A DNA stretch of 64,000 bases from Halorubrum sp. GN11_10-6_MGM (lineage in GTDB: Archaea; Halobacteriota; Halobacteria; Halobacteriales; Haloferacaceae), in contig NZ_SGUC01000011.1 of assembly GCF_005435165.1 (NCBI RefSeq), forward strand, positions 24,015-88,014, written 5' to 3'. Shown one piece after another: positions 1 through 8,852 of the stretch. Positions within the stretch are counted from its first letter, which is position 1. Every line of letters begins with the position of its first letter. The translations under genes were made by a program, and so were the position numbers. The notes beneath the pieces are model-generated. The model worked only from the letters and a program-made list of their open reading frames with translations, was not told the origin of the DNA and ran no database searches.

Positions 1-71
1 CGGACCACGCCGTGAACATCGCGGCTCGCACCCTGTACATGGCGGAGAACGACCCGGAACTGCTCTACTGA
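1..71 (+). CDS. C-terminal end of a PhoU-type phosphate regulator (5' partial)
   Basis: Only the last 22 codons and the TGA at 69-71 are inside the window (the reading frame starts at base 3). The peptide begins DHAVNIAARTLYM, which matches the last helix of PhoU-family proteins, where an ERIGDHA(V/A)NIAE-like motif is typical. The next gene, two bases downstream, is also a PhoU homologue, so this is probably a tandem phoU pair at the end of a phosphate-transport operon. The assignment rests on a short segment. Confidence 0.6.
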   Translation, partial: DHAVNIAARTLYMAENDPELLY

Positions 72-73
72 AC

Positions 74-1084
74 ATGGATACACGCAAGGTCCAGACGGTC
101 GGAAACGGAACGTACACGGTCTCGCTGCCGAAGGGGTGGGCCGAGTCGCAGGGCGTCACCGCCGGTGACACCGTGACGCTCCACGACCACATCGACGGCG
201 TGTTGGCGGTCCAGACCGAGGACGGGTGCGACGCGGACGCGCCGCCTGTCGCTCGGGTCGAGTCGACCGACGCCGCGGTGATCGAGCGGACGTTGCGAGC
301 GGCCTACGCCGCCGGGGCGCGCGAGGTCGCGATCGAACGGGACGGGCCGCCCGCCCCGGCGCAGCGGCGGGTCGTCGAGCGGATCGCCCGGGGCAGGATC
401 GGCATGTCGGTGGCCGCGGAGTCGGAGACCGAGACGACGGTGCGGATCATGCTGGACTCGGCGGAGGTCTCGGTGAGCCAGTCGCTCCGCCAGCTGGCGT
501 TCACGGTGCGTTCGATCCACGCGGACGCCGTCGAGGCGCTCGCGGCGGCGCCGGACGCGTCGCCGGTCGACTCCCGCGACGATCAGGTCGAACGCCTCGC
601 GGCGATGATAGAGCGGTCCGTCTCCCGGGGCGCGGCGGACCTCGGGGAGGTCGACGCGCTCGGCGCGACCCGGCCGGAGCTGTTCGAGTCGTGGACCGCG
701 ATGCGCGAGCTCCGTCGGATCGGCGACGCCGCTGCGGAGATCGGCGACGCCGCGGCCGCCCTCGACGACCCGCCGACGGAGTCGCGACTGGCGTCGTGCC
801 GGGAGGTCGGGCGGGCGGTTCGCGAGATCGCGGCGACCGGCGTGGGCGTCGTCCTCGGCGACGAGGGCGGCGCCGTCGCTCGGGACGCGATCGGCGACCT
901 GCGCGAGGCGCGCGACCGGATCGACGCGTTGGATCGGGGACTGGACGAGGGGGGACCGCGCGCGGCGGAGCTCCGGCGAGTCTCCCGCGCGCTGCGGCGA
1001 AGCGCGGAACGCGCCGGCGACGTGGCGGAGATCGGACTGCGGCGGGCGGTCCGGTCCGGCGAGCCGATACGCGACGGCGAGTGA
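74..1084 (+). CDS. phoU: AbrB/SpoVT-PhoU phosphate uptake regulator
   Basis: A 336-residue protein. Residues about 5-45 (VQTVGNGTYTVSLPKGW...) form a SpoVT/AbrB swapped-hairpin DNA-binding domain. The rest is alpha-helical with two PhoU-like three-helix repeats (about 115-210 and 220-325). This fused arrangement is common in haloarchaea, where such proteins are thought to link phosphate status to transcription. The gene begins two bases after another PhoU-like stop codon, so the two are surely cotranscribed. What exactly it regulates (the pst operon or other targets) cannot be read from the sequence. Confidence 0.85.
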   Translation: MDTRKVQTVGNGTYTVSLPKGWAESQGVTAGDTVTLHDHIDGVLAVQTEDGCDADAPPVARVESTDAAVIERTLRAAYAAGAREVAIERDGPPAPAQRRVVERIARGRIGMSVAAESETETTVRIMLDSAEVSVSQSLRQLAFTVRSIHADAVEALAAAPDASPVDSRDDQVERLAAMIERSVSRGAADLGEVDALGATRPELFESWTAMRELRRIGDAAAEIGDAAAALDDPPTESRLASCREVGRAVREIAATGVGVVLGDEGGAVARDAIGDLREARDRIDALDRGLDEGGPRAAELRRVSRALRRSAERAGDVAEIGLRRAVRSGEPIRDGE

Positions 1085-1145
1085 CCGGAGCGCGCCCGCT
1101 CCGGCAAGCGCAACGACTGTAAGCCAGCGGAGCGACGGTCGTCGT

Positions 1146-2162
1146 ATGACCGTTTGCGAGGCGCCGGGGAAGGTGTACCTCTTCGGCGAACACGCCGTCG
1201 TCTACGGCGAGCCGGCCGTGCCCGCGGCGATCGAGCGGCGCGCCACGGTGAGCGCCGAGCCGCGCGAGGACGACCACGTGCGCGTCGAGGCCGAGGACCT
1301 CACGCTCGACGGGTTCACGGTGGAGTACGCCGGCGGCACCGGCGACCGCCCCGACGTCGACGTGCCGACGCCGCTCGTCGAGGCGGCGATGGGCTACGTC
1401 GACGCCGCGGTCGAGCAGGCCCGAGAGGCGGCCGACGCCCCGGACGCCGGCTTCGACATCACCGTCGAGAGCGACATCCCGTTGGGCGCGGGGCTGGGGT
1501 CGTCGGCGGCCGTGGTCGTGGCCGGTATCGACGCCGCGACCCGCGCGCTCGGCGAGCCGCTCGACCGCCGCGAGCTGGCGGAGCGGGCGTATCAGGCCGA
1601 GTTCGAGGTCCAAGACGGGCAGGCCTCCCGCGCGGACACCTTCTGCTCGACGATGGGGGGCGCGGTGCGAGTCGCGGGCGACGACTGCGAGCCGATCGAC
1701 GCCCCGAACCTCCCGTTCGTCGTCGGCTTCGACGGCGGCGCGGGCGACACCGGCGAGCTTGTCGCCGGCGTCCGCGCGCTGCGCGACGAACACGAGTTCG
1801 CCGCTGACACCGTCGAATCGATCGGCGATCTCGTCCGGACGGGCGAGGAGCTCCTCGCAGACGCGGACCCGGAGGAGCCCCCGGCGCCCGGTCTGCTCGC
1901 CGAGCTGGGCGAGCTGATGGACTTCAACCACGGGCTGCTCGCCGCGCTGGGCGTCTCCGCGCGGTCGCTCGACGCGATGGTGTGGGCCGCGCGAGACGCG
2001 GGCGCGCACGGCGCGAAGCTCACCGGCGCGGGCGGCGGCGGCTGTATCGTCGCGCTCGACGAGAGCGACGCGACGGAGACCGCGCTCTCGTTCACGCAGG
2101 GCTGCGAGGAGGCGTTCCGCGCCGAGCTGGCGACCGAGGGCGTTCGGGTGGTGGAGCCGTGA
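1146..2162 (+). CDS. mvk: mevalonate kinase
   Basis: A 338-residue GHMP-superfamily kinase that phosphorylates mevalonate with ATP, an early step to the isoprenoid chains of archaeal lipids. Visible signatures are the N-terminal APGKVYLFGEHAVVYGEPA motif, the glycine-rich phosphate loop IPLGAGLGSSAA near residue 116, and the C-terminal KLTGAGGGGC motif near 290. The stop codon overlaps the GTG start of the isopentenyl phosphate kinase gene, so two enzymes of the archaeal mevalonate pathway are translationally coupled. Confidence 0.96.
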   Translation: MTVCEAPGKVYLFGEHAVVYGEPAVPAAIERRATVSAEPREDDHVRVEAEDLTLDGFTVEYAGGTGDRPDVDVPTPLVEAAMGYVDAAVEQAREAADAPDAGFDITVESDIPLGAGLGSSAAVVVAGIDAATRALGEPLDRRELAERAYQAEFEVQDGQASRADTFCSTMGGAVRVAGDDCEPIDAPNLPFVVGFDGGAGDTGELVAGVRALRDEHEFAADTVESIGDLVRTGEELLADADPEEPPAPGLLAELGELMDFNHGLLAALGVSARSLDAMVWAARDAGAHGAKLTGAGGGGCIVALDESDATETALSFTQGCEEAFRAELATEGVRVVEP

Positions 2163-2953
2163 GCGACGGATCCGGAGTGCCGGCCCCGGTCGGCGACTCC
2201 CCGCCGGTCGTGCTCAAGCTCGGCGGGAGCCTGATAACCGAGAAGGACCGGCCCGAGACGCTCGACGACGCGGCGCTCGACGCCGCCTGCGACGCCGTCG
2301 CCGACGCGCTCGCCGCGGGCGAGGTCGACCGGCTCGTGGTCGTCCACGGCGGCGGGAGCTTCGGGCACCACCACGCCAGCGAACACGGCGTGTCGACGAC
2401 GGCGGGCACGCGCGACGCGGACGCGGTGGCTGCGGTCCACGGCGCGATGAAGCGGCTGAACGCGCGCGTGTTGGACCGACTGCGCGAGCGGGGCGTTCCA
2501 GCGGTCCCGGTCCACCCGCTGTCGCTCGCGTCGCGGGGCGAGGGCGCCGACGGCGGGCTCGACCTCCCGCTCGGGTCGACGGCGACGCTGCTCGGCGAGG
2601 GGTTCGTCCCCGTCCTCCACGGCGACGGCGTCGCGACCGCCGGCGACGGCGTGACGGTGGTTTCGGGCGACGAGCTGGTGGTCGAACTCGCCGCCGGGCT
2701 CGGCGCGCGCCGCGTCGGCGTCTGCTCGACGGTCCCGGGCGTCTTCGACGGCGACGGGGCGGTGATCCCCGAGATCGACGACTTCGGGGCGGTCGCGGAC
2801 GCGCTCGGCGCGAGCGACGCGACCGACGTCTCCGGCGGGATGGCCGCGAAGGTTCGGGAACTGCTCGCGCTCGACGCGCCGGCGCACGTGTTCGGCGCGG
2901 ACGGGCTGGCGCCGTTTCTGCGCGGCGAGGACGCCGGGACCCGGATCGACTGA
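2159..2953 (+). CDS. ipk: isopentenyl phosphate kinase
   Basis: A 264-residue amino-acid-kinase-fold protein that converts isopentenyl phosphate to isopentenyl diphosphate, the last step of the modified archaeal mevalonate route. The start is the GTG at 2159, which overlaps the mvk stop (GTGA arrangement). The frame is open upstream but there it only shadows mvk. Motifs are LKLGGSLITEK near the N terminus, VVVHGGGSFGHHH with the conserved active-site His region, and DVSGGMAAKV in the nucleotide site. The coupling with mvk supports the assignment. Confidence 0.93.
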   Translation: MSDGSGVPAPVGDSPPVVLKLGGSLITEKDRPETLDDAALDAACDAVADALAAGEVDRLVVVHGGGSFGHHHASEHGVSTTAGTRDADAVAAVHGAMKRLNARVLDRLRERGVPAVPVHPLSLASRGEGADGGLDLPLGSTATLLGEGFVPVLHGDGVATAGDGVTVVSGDELVVELAAGLGARRVGVCSTVPGVFDGDGAVIPEIDDFGAVADALGASDATDVSGGMAAKVRELLALDAPAHVFGADGLAPFLRGEDAGTRID

Positions 2954-2965
2954 CGCCGCTGGCGT

Positions 2966-3802
2966 TCAGCCGGTCTCAGTGGGGTCGTCGGTCTCACCGG
3001 GCCCATCGGCCTCCGGGGGGTCGTCGGTCCCGGCGCTCGCCGGCGTCCCCTCCATCGGCTCCGTTTCCCTGATGATACACACGTGACCGCCGCCGGTCGT
3101 GTGCGTGAGCGCGAGTCGCTCGCGGAGCAGTTCGCCGTCCGAACCGTGAACGACGGCGTCGCCGTTCCAGTGCCCCTCGTCGGTCACCTGCGGGAGGACC
3201 TCCTCGGTGAACCGTTCGACCTCCTCCTCCGGGTAGAAATTCTCCCAGTGCGTGCCGACGACGTCGCGGGGAGTGGAGCCGTACACCGACGCGTACGCCT
3301 CGTTGACGAACAGATAGGTGCCGTCAGCGCCGAGCACGCCGATCGGCTCGCTGGCGGCTTCGAGCGCGGCGGCGACGCGGTCGACCTGTCGCTTGAGTCG
3401 GTATCGGTCGACCGCGTTCCGGACCCGGTTGACGAGGACCTCGTACTGGTCGGTCCCGCCGCGCTTCTGGAGGTAGTCGGTGACGCCCGCGGAGATCGCC
3501 TCGCTCGCGACCTCTTCGCTTCCCTTCCCGGTGAAGAGGATGAACGGTAGCTCGGGCTCGTCCTCGCGGACGCGTTCGAGGAGGTCGATACCCGTCCCGT
3601 CCGGGAGGTCGTAGTCGCAGACCACCGCCTCGAACGAGTCGCCGCGACACCGGCGCTCCGCGGCCGCGACGGTCCGGGCCGTCTCGTGGCGGATGTCGGC
3701 CTCGATCCGCTCGAAGTGCGCCGCAGTGAGGTCGGCGAAGGCCTCGTCGTCCTCGACGTGGAGGACCCGGATCCGATCTCCGAACGGGCTGCGCTGTGCC
3801 AT
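2966..3802 (-). CDS. response regulator with C-terminal PAS domain
   Basis: A 278-residue protein. Residues about 11-125 are a receiver domain (IRVLHVEDDEAF acidic pocket, phosphoacceptor Asp in VVCDYDLPDG, conserved Lys in LQKRGG). Residues about 145-245 are a PAS domain (ASEPIGVLGADGTYLFVNEAY...). No histidine-kinase or HTH output domain follows, only an acidic tail. Such receiver-PAS proteins are abundant in haloarchaea and probably relay signals to partner kinases or regulators. Signal and partner are unknown. It converges on ipk, with 12 bases between stops. Confidence 0.85.
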   Translation of the reverse strand: MAQRSPFGDRIRVLHVEDDEAFADLTAAHFERIEADIRHETARTVAAAERRCRGDSFEAVVCDYDLPDGTGIDLLERVREDEPELPFILFTGKGSEEVASEAISAGVTDYLQKRGGTDQYEVLVNRVRNAVDRYRLKRQVDRVAAALEAASEPIGVLGADGTYLFVNEAYASVYGSTPRDVVGTHWENFYPEEEVERFTEEVLPQVTDEGHWNGDAVVHGSDGELLRERLALTHTTGGGHVCIIRETEPMEGTPASAGTDDPPEADGPGETDDPTETG

Positions 3803-3925
3803 TGCGTACGGGTTCCTGACAGCCGGATATAAGCATGGTGGCAGATCGGCGATCCGCGCACGCGAGACCGCGTCGACCGCGGTCCGTACAGAACCCTTAT
3901 TCGACCGAGTTCCCTCCGTCCGAGC
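3803..3925. promoter_or_regulatory. divergent promoter region, response regulator / mrp
   Basis: CTTATTCG at 3896-3903 lies 30 bases before the Mrp ATG. On the other strand CTTATATCC (3833-3825) lies 23-31 bases before the response-regulator ATG. Both fit archaeal TATA boxes of leaderless transcripts and support the chosen starts. Confidence 0.6.
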
Positions 3926-4981
3926 ATGAACGAATCGGACGTGCGGGAGCGGCTCGCGGACGTGCGCGACCCCGATCTCGGCGGCGACATCGTCTCGCTC
4001 GGACTGGTGAACGACGTCGCGGTCGAGTCCGGCGAGGACGGGGGCGGCGGCACGGTCCGCGTGTCGCTCGCGCTCGGCGCTCCGTTCTCCCCGAGCGAGT
4101 CGGCGATCGCAGACGACGTGCGCGAGGCGCTCGCGGACACCGGACTCGACGTCGAGCTGTCGGCGTCAATCCCGGACGACCTCTCCGCCGACGAGCAGGT
4201 CCTGCCGGGCGTCCAGAACGTGATCGCGGTCGCCTCCGGGAAGGGCGGCGTCGGGAAGTCGACGATGGCCGTCAACATCGCCGCCGGGCTCTCGGAGCTG
4301 GGAGCGCGCGTCGGCCTGTTCGACGCCGACGTGTACGGGCCGAACGTGCCCCGGATGGTGTCGGCCGAGCAGCGGCCGGAGACGGACGGCGAGACGATCG
4401 TTCCCCCGGAGCGGTTCGGGGTGAAGCTGATGAGCATGGACTTCCTCACCGGCGAGGACGACCCCGTCATCTGGCGCGGGCCGATGGTCCACAAGATCAT
4501 CACCCAGCTCGTCGAGGACGTCGAGTGGGGCGAGCTCGACTACCTCGTGATGGACCTCCCGCCGGGGACCGGCGACACCCAGCTCACGATCCTCCAGACC
4601 CTACCGCTGACGGGGGCCGTGATCGTCACGACGCCGCAGGACGTGGCGCTCGACGACGCGGTGAAGGGGCTCCGGATGTTCGGCAAACACGACACGAACG
4701 TCCTCGGCATCGCGGAGAACATGGCCGGCTTCCGCTGTCCGGACTGCGGCGGCTTCCACGAGATATTCGGCTCCGGCGGCGGGAAGGCGCTCGCCGCGGA
4801 CCACGACCTCCCGTTCCTCGGCGGAGTCCCGCTCGACCCCGACGTGCGCACCGGCGGCGACGAGGGCGAGCCGGTGGTCTTGGAGGACGGCGAGACGGCG
4901 GACGCGTTCAAGGTACTCGTCGAGAACGTCGCGAACAACGCCGGGGTCGTGCGCCGTCGCGGGGTGAGCGAGGGGCGATGA
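3926..4981 (+). CDS. apbC: Mrp/NBP35-family Fe-S cluster carrier ATPase
   Basis: A 351-residue protein. Residues about 1-85 form a MIP18/DUF59-like N-terminal domain (VRDPDLGGDIVSLGLV). Residues about 97-340 form a SIMIBI ATPase with the deviant Walker A GKGGVGKST (105-113), the switch motif FDADVYGPNVPRM, and a C-terminal CPDC pair that bridges a [4Fe-4S] cluster between subunits in this family. Family members load clusters onto apo-enzymes in the cytosol. The ATG is 30 bases from a TATA box. The stop overlaps the next gene. Confidence 0.93.
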   Translation: MNESDVRERLADVRDPDLGGDIVSLGLVNDVAVESGEDGGGGTVRVSLALGAPFSPSESAIADDVREALADTGLDVELSASIPDDLSADEQVLPGVQNVIAVASGKGGVGKSTMAVNIAAGLSELGARVGLFDADVYGPNVPRMVSAEQRPETDGETIVPPERFGVKLMSMDFLTGEDDPVIWRGPMVHKIITQLVEDVEWGELDYLVMDLPPGTGDTQLTILQTLPLTGAVIVTTPQDVALDDAVKGLRMFGKHDTNVLGIAENMAGFRCPDCGGFHEIFGSGGGKALAADHDLPFLGGVPLDPDVRTGGDEGEPVVLEDGETADAFKVLVENVANNAGVVRRRGVSEGR

Positions 4982-5301
4982 CCGACGCGGACGGCGACGC
5001 CGCGGCGGGCGACGCCGACCGGGAGGACCCCCTCGCGGCCGCGGGCGTCGACCCGGTCGTCCCCGAGTCGGCCGCCGACGCGGCCGAGGAGGCGTTCGCC
5101 GCGGACGACGAGGTCCGGGAGTTCCTCCGGGACGTGGCCGAGGACGTGCGGGGCGACAGCTCGGAGAGCAAACAGCTGTCCGCGGTCCTCTACCGCGTCT
5201 CGGACCTGTACGACGCCGAGGAGGAGACCTCGCCCGAGGAGATCTACCTCAACGTCCGGCACATCATGCGGATCAAGTCGGAGGGCGGACTGCGGCGCTG
5301 A
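4978..5301 (+). CDS. small acidic haloarchaeal protein of unknown function
   Basis: A 107-residue very acidic protein whose ATG overlaps the mrp stop codon (ATGA), so it is cotranslated with the Fe-S carrier. The first 35 residues are low-complexity Ala/Asp. The C-terminal half (residues about 45-105: DDEVREFLRDVAEDV..., YRVSDLYDAEEETSPEEIYLNVRHIMRIK) is helical and looks folded. I do not recognise a named family. Coupling suggests a role near Fe-S transfer, but nothing in the sequence shows it. Confidence 0.75.
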   Translation: MTDADGDAAAGDADREDPLAAAGVDPVVPESAADAAEEAFAADDEVREFLRDVAEDVRGDSSESKQLSAVLYRVSDLYDAEEETSPEEIYLNVRHIMRIKSEGGLRR

Positions 5302-5335
5302 CTCGCGCGGTCGCGGGAACTACTTGTAACACTCG

Positions 5336-7225
5336 TCAGTCGTCTGCGTCGGTCGCCGCGGCGAAATCGATCGGTCGATCGTCCGTCGGGGTCGCGTCGT
5401 CGACGACGGCCGCGAGGTCGAGCCGATCGAGCGTCTCCGGCGTCGGGAGCCCGTTTTCGCCCCAGCCGCGCGCCGCGTAGTAGCGGTCGAGCAGGCGGTC
5501 GAACGCGTCGGCGTCGACGCCCGGCGTCCCGTCGGGCGCGGACCTGCGGAGCGGCTCGGGGAGCGCGTCGTCCGCGCGGTCGAACCCCTCTCGGGCGTTG
5601 AACAGCCGCGTCAGCGTCCAGATCCGCTCTCCCGTCGTCGCCAGCGTGGCGACCGGGTCGGTCGGCGCGGCGGGATCGCCCTCGGGAGCGACGTCGGCGA
5701 CCGCGGGGTGGTCGACCGCCGCGAGCCACTCCGCGCCGAGGTCGGCCCAGACCGCCTCGCCGACGAAGTCGTCGACGACCAGACTCCACAGCAGGGACCG
5801 GGCGTTCTGCTCGCCGACGACGTCGCGCACCCGGTCGGCGGGCGAGCGGCCGGGGCGGGCGAGCGGCTCGCGGTCCTGCGGTCGCGCCCGGCGGTGACAC
5901 GCGCCGCGGTCGCTCGTCGCGTACGCGAGCGCGACGCCGACCGCGGCGCGCGGGTCGAAGCCGGGCAGCGCCATCGACTTCACCGTGGGAACGAGTTCCG
6001 CGCCGCCGAACCGGGCGACTGCGGCGTCAATTCCGTCCGCGAGCGCGTCGGGGAGGCCGGGGGCGACCTCGAAGTCGGACGGCGCCTCGCGAGCCGCGAT
6101 CGCTTTTAAGAGGCGCTCGGCGCCCGTCGCGTCGCCGAACGACACCGAACAGTCGACGACTCCCGCTTCCCCCGCACGGATCGCCCACGCGACCGCGTTG
6201 CCAGCCCCGATCACGTCGAGTCCGAGCCGGTCGCAGACCCCGCAGAGGTCGACGACGCGGTCGAAGTCGTCGATGCCGAGACCGGCGCCGAGGGTGATCG
6301 GCGCCGCGCCGCGCGGGATCACCTCGCCGTCCGGCGTGTCGATCCGGAAGCCGCCGGGGACGGCGAATTCTTCCCCGTCGCCGGCTTCGGCGACTCCCTC
6401 GCGGCCCGTCGCGCGCTCTATTGCGGCCTCGACGCCGATGTCGTCCGCCCCGTCGAAGCCGGTCCCCGTCCACCCCTCGGCCGCGAGGATGCCGACCTCG
6501 TCGGCGTAGTCGACCGTCTCGACCGTCTCGCCGGCCGCCTGCCACTCGCCGGTCGGATCGTCGCCGTAGGCCGCGGCGTCGCGGTCGCGGAGCGCGGCGA
6601 GGTCGTCGGGGACCGTCGGCGCCGGGTCGCGGGCGACGACCGCCTTGAGGCGCTTCGAGCCCATGACTGCGCCGGCGCCGCCGCGACCGGCGTGGTGGGC
6701 GCCGCCGTCGCTCGCGACCGTCGCGTACGCGGCCTCGCGCTCGCCCGCCGGGCCGACGCAGGCGACCCCGGCGTCCGGGAACCGCTCGGCCGTCTCGGCG
6801 GCGTCGGCGCCCCACGCGTCGCTCGGTTCGATCCGGGCTCGACCCGCCTCGATCTCGATCCGAACCGGACGCTCGGCGGCGCCGGTCACGAGCAGGCCGA
6901 GGCAGTCGTCCAGCGACCCGGCGAGCCGGTCGGCGAAGTCGCCGCCGGCGTACGAGTCGAGGAAGCCGCCGGTGAGCGGCGACTTCGTCACCGCGGCGTA
7001 GCGCGTCTCGCCCGGGAGGTACCCCGCGAGCGGCCCGACGAACAAGGCGAGGAGGTTCGCCGGTCCCGTCGGGTCCGCCCCCGGCGACAGCTCCTCGTAG
7101 AGGTAGCGCGCCCCGAGCCCCTTCCCGCCGACGTAGTCGCGTCGCCACTCTCGCGGGACGCGCTCGCGGGCGGTCTCCCCCGTCGAGAGGTCGACGCGGA
7201 GGACGCGGGTGCGGCTTCGACGCAT
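5336..7225 (-). CDS. aor: aldehyde ferredoxin oxidoreductase homologue lacking the Fe-S ligands
   Basis: A 629-residue member of the AOR family of tungsten enzymes that oxidise aldehydes with ferredoxin. The pterin-binding signatures GRGGAGAVMGSK (180-191) and DRLGLD (332-337) are intact. The CxxCxxxC segment expected before the DxxGLD motif is missing: that region reads EEFAVPGGFRID and has no cysteine. The second DxxGLC motif is replaced by WSLVVDD (480-486). All four [4Fe-4S] ligands therefore seem lost, so ferredoxin coupling is doubtful. Neither disruption nor frameshift is visible. Divergent from yqeC. Confidence 0.85.
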   Translation of the reverse strand: MRRSRTRVLRVDLSTGETARERVPREWRRDYVGGKGLGARYLYEELSPGADPTGPANLLALFVGPLAGYLPGETRYAAVTKSPLTGGFLDSYAGGDFADRLAGSLDDCLGLLVTGAAERPVRIEIEAGRARIEPSDAWGADAAETAERFPDAGVACVGPAGEREAAYATVASDGGAHHAGRGGAGAVMGSKRLKAVVARDPAPTVPDDLAALRDRDAAAYGDDPTGEWQAAGETVETVDYADEVGILAAEGWTGTGFDGADDIGVEAAIERATGREGVAEAGDGEEFAVPGGFRIDTPDGEVIPRGAAPITLGAGLGIDDFDRVVDLCGVCDRLGLDVIGAGNAVAWAIRAGEAGVVDCSVSFGDATGAERLLKAIAAREAPSDFEVAPGLPDALADGIDAAVARFGGAELVPTVKSMALPGFDPRAAVGVALAYATSDRGACHRRARPQDREPLARPGRSPADRVRDVVGEQNARSLLWSLVVDDFVGEAVWADLGAEWLAAVDHPAVADVAPEGDPAAPTDPVATLATTGERIWTLTRLFNAREGFDRADDALPEPLRRSAPDGTPGVDADAFDRLLDRYYAARGWGENGLPTPETLDRLDLAAVVDDATPTDDRPIDFAAATDADD

Positions 7226-7303
7226 TCAGACGCCTTGCGCGGCGGAGACGTATCAATCTGTTCGACGCGGGGGTCGCTCGCTCGCCCGCCACCCTCCCGC
7301 TTC

Positions 7304-7342
7304 CGTCGATCTCCCGCTCCCGTCGATCTCCCGCTCCCGTCG
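7304..7342. repeat. 17-bp tandem repeat in aor-yqeC intergenic region
   Basis: Two perfect 17-bp units (7304-7320 and 7321-7337, CGTCGATCTCCCGCTCC) plus a 5-bp start of a third unit lie between the divergent starts of aor and yqeC. They could be a slippage product or a regulator-binding array. Confidence 0.7.
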
Positions 7343-7401
7343 CCCGGCGCGGCGTCGGCCCGACCGTTAGAGTGAGGCCGCCGGCGACCGAACGCCGGGC
7401 C

Positions 7402-8133
7402 ATGGACTTCACGACCGCGCTCGACGCCCGGGACGCGACCGTCTGCGTCGTCGGGGCGGGCGGCAAGAAGTCGACGCTGTTCGCGCTCGCCGACCGGCTC
7501 GACCGGCCGGTCGTGACCGCGAGCGTCCGGATACCGATCTTCGACGACCGCGTCGCCGCGGTGCGCGTCACCGAGGACCCCGTGGCCGCGCTCGACGAGG
7601 CGGGCGAGGGCGATTGGCCGCTCGGGCTGGTCCCCGAGCGCGAGCGATCCGACCGGTACCTCGGGTACGACGCCGACACCGTCGCCGAGATCGCCGACGC
7701 GGCGCCCGGCGCGACGCTCGTGAAGGCGGACGGGGCGCGCCTCCGCGAGTTCAAGGCGCCCGCCGAACACGAGCCGCAGATCCCGGAGAACGCCGACGTC
7801 GTCGTCCCGATCGCCAGCGCGCACGTCGTCGGCGAGCCGCTCACCGAGGAGCTCGTCCACCGGCCGGAGGAGGTCGCCGCGATCACCGGTCGCGAGATCG
7901 GCGACGAGCTCCGCCCCGCGGACGTCTCGACCGTCCTCGCGAGCCCCGCCGGCGGGCTGAAGGGCGTCCCGAGCGGCGCGACGGCGATCCCTGTCGTGAA
8001 CAAGGTCGACGACGAGGCGGACGCGACCGCGGCCCGCGCGGTCGCCGGGGAGATCCTCCACCGCGCGAACGTGCCGCGCGTCGTCCTCACGCGCCTGATC
8101 GCGGACGACCCCGTCGTCGAGGTCGTCGAGTAG
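7402..8133 (+). CDS. yqeC: YqeC-family putative molybdenum/selenium hydroxylase accessory protein
   Basis: A 243-residue protein with the YqeC signature: a P-loop-like VVGAGGKKSTLFALAD near residues 15-30, VKADGARLREFKAP in the middle and VVNKVDD near the C terminus. In bacteria yqeC accompanies selenium-dependent molybdenum hydroxylases and is thought to act in cofactor maturation. The biochemical role is not established. Divergent orientation to the tungsto-pterin enzyme homologue aor suggests a link through metal-pterin chemistry. The ATG at 7402 is preferred over an upstream in-frame start because conservation begins there. Confidence 0.8.
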   Translation: MDFTTALDARDATVCVVGAGGKKSTLFALADRLDRPVVTASVRIPIFDDRVAAVRVTEDPVAALDEAGEGDWPLGLVPERERSDRYLGYDADTVAEIADAAPGATLVKADGARLREFKAPAEHEPQIPENADVVVPIASAHVVGEPLTEELVHRPEEVAAITGREIGDELRPADVSTVLASPAGGLKGVPSGATAIPVVNKVDDEADATAARAVAGEILHRANVPRVVLTRLIADDPVVEVVE

Positions 8134-8136
8134 GGC

Positions 8137-8763
8137 TCACGGAGCGTCGGCCGGAGCGTCCGAGAACGACCGCCACAGCGCCCGGTACAGCGTCCACGCG
8201 TCGACGCCGGTCCGGTCCATCACGGCCCGACAGGCGTCGTCGAACCGGCGGTAGTCGGCCGCCGAGGGCGGGTCCGGGTAGTCGCCGTCGAGCTCGCCGG
8301 CCGCGGCCAACACCGTCCACGTCCGGCGGTCGATCGCGACGAACCGCGACGGGGCGAGGAACTGGCAGAACCCGGACGCGACCGCGACGTCGACCCCGTC
8401 GAGCGCGGTGAGCGCGTCGAGGGCGGCGTCGACGTCCAGTTCGTCGTCGTGTTGCGTCCCCACCGCCTCCACTGCTCCCATCGCCCCCACCGCGTCGACC
8501 GCGGCGTCGAGCGCGTCGATCACGTCGTCGAACGCGTTGTCGCGGAACGCCTCCTCCCGCTCGCGCCGCACCCGGTCCGGGTACTCCCCGAGGTACCGCC
8601 GGAAGTACCACCGGACGATCCACTGGGCGTCCCGGCGCCCGTACTCGTCGCCCGCGAACGTCATCGGGACCGTCTCGACGTGCTGGCGCTCCACGTCGTA
8701 CAGCGGCTCCGCCTCGGCGTACTCCCGGGCGCGGTCCCGGATCGTCGACTCGCTCAGGTCCAT
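8137..8763 (-). CDS. conserved hypothetical protein with HhH-GPD-like helical core
   Basis: A 208-residue acidic protein. The segment around residues 118-150 ([30 protein letters not shown], shown here in part) follows the pattern of a helix-hairpin-helix with the following helix seen in the HhH-GPD DNA glycosylase superfamily: hydrophobic-GV-x-A-S and then an Asp in xIDRRxW. The family cysteine cluster and a clear catalytic Lys are not evident. Glycosylase activity is therefore only a possibility. It converges on yqeC with three bases between the stops. Confidence 0.65.
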   Translation of the reverse strand: MDLSESTIRDRAREYAEAEPLYDVERQHVETVPMTFAGDEYGRRDAQWIVRWYFRRYLGEYPDRVRREREEAFRDNAFDDVIDALDAAVDAVGAMGAVEAVGTQHDDELDVDAALDALTALDGVDVAVASGFCQFLAPSRFVAIDRRTWTVLAAAGELDGDYPDPPSAADYRRFDDACRAVMDRTGVDAWTLYRALWRSFSDAPADAP

Positions 8764-8821
8764 CGCGCTGCGGTACGGCGGTGGGACGGATGAACGTTCG
8801 TCTCATCAACCTGATCGATCG

Positions 8822-8829
8822 TTTCATAC
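8822..8829 (+). promoter_or_regulatory. TATA-like box of the CobW gene
   Basis: TTTCATAC lies 31 bases before the ATG at 8853. This supports that start over the upstream in-frame GTG at 8781, which would precede the promoter. Confidence 0.5.
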
Positions 8830-8852
8830 AGCCGTGGCCACTGGTAGCACAC

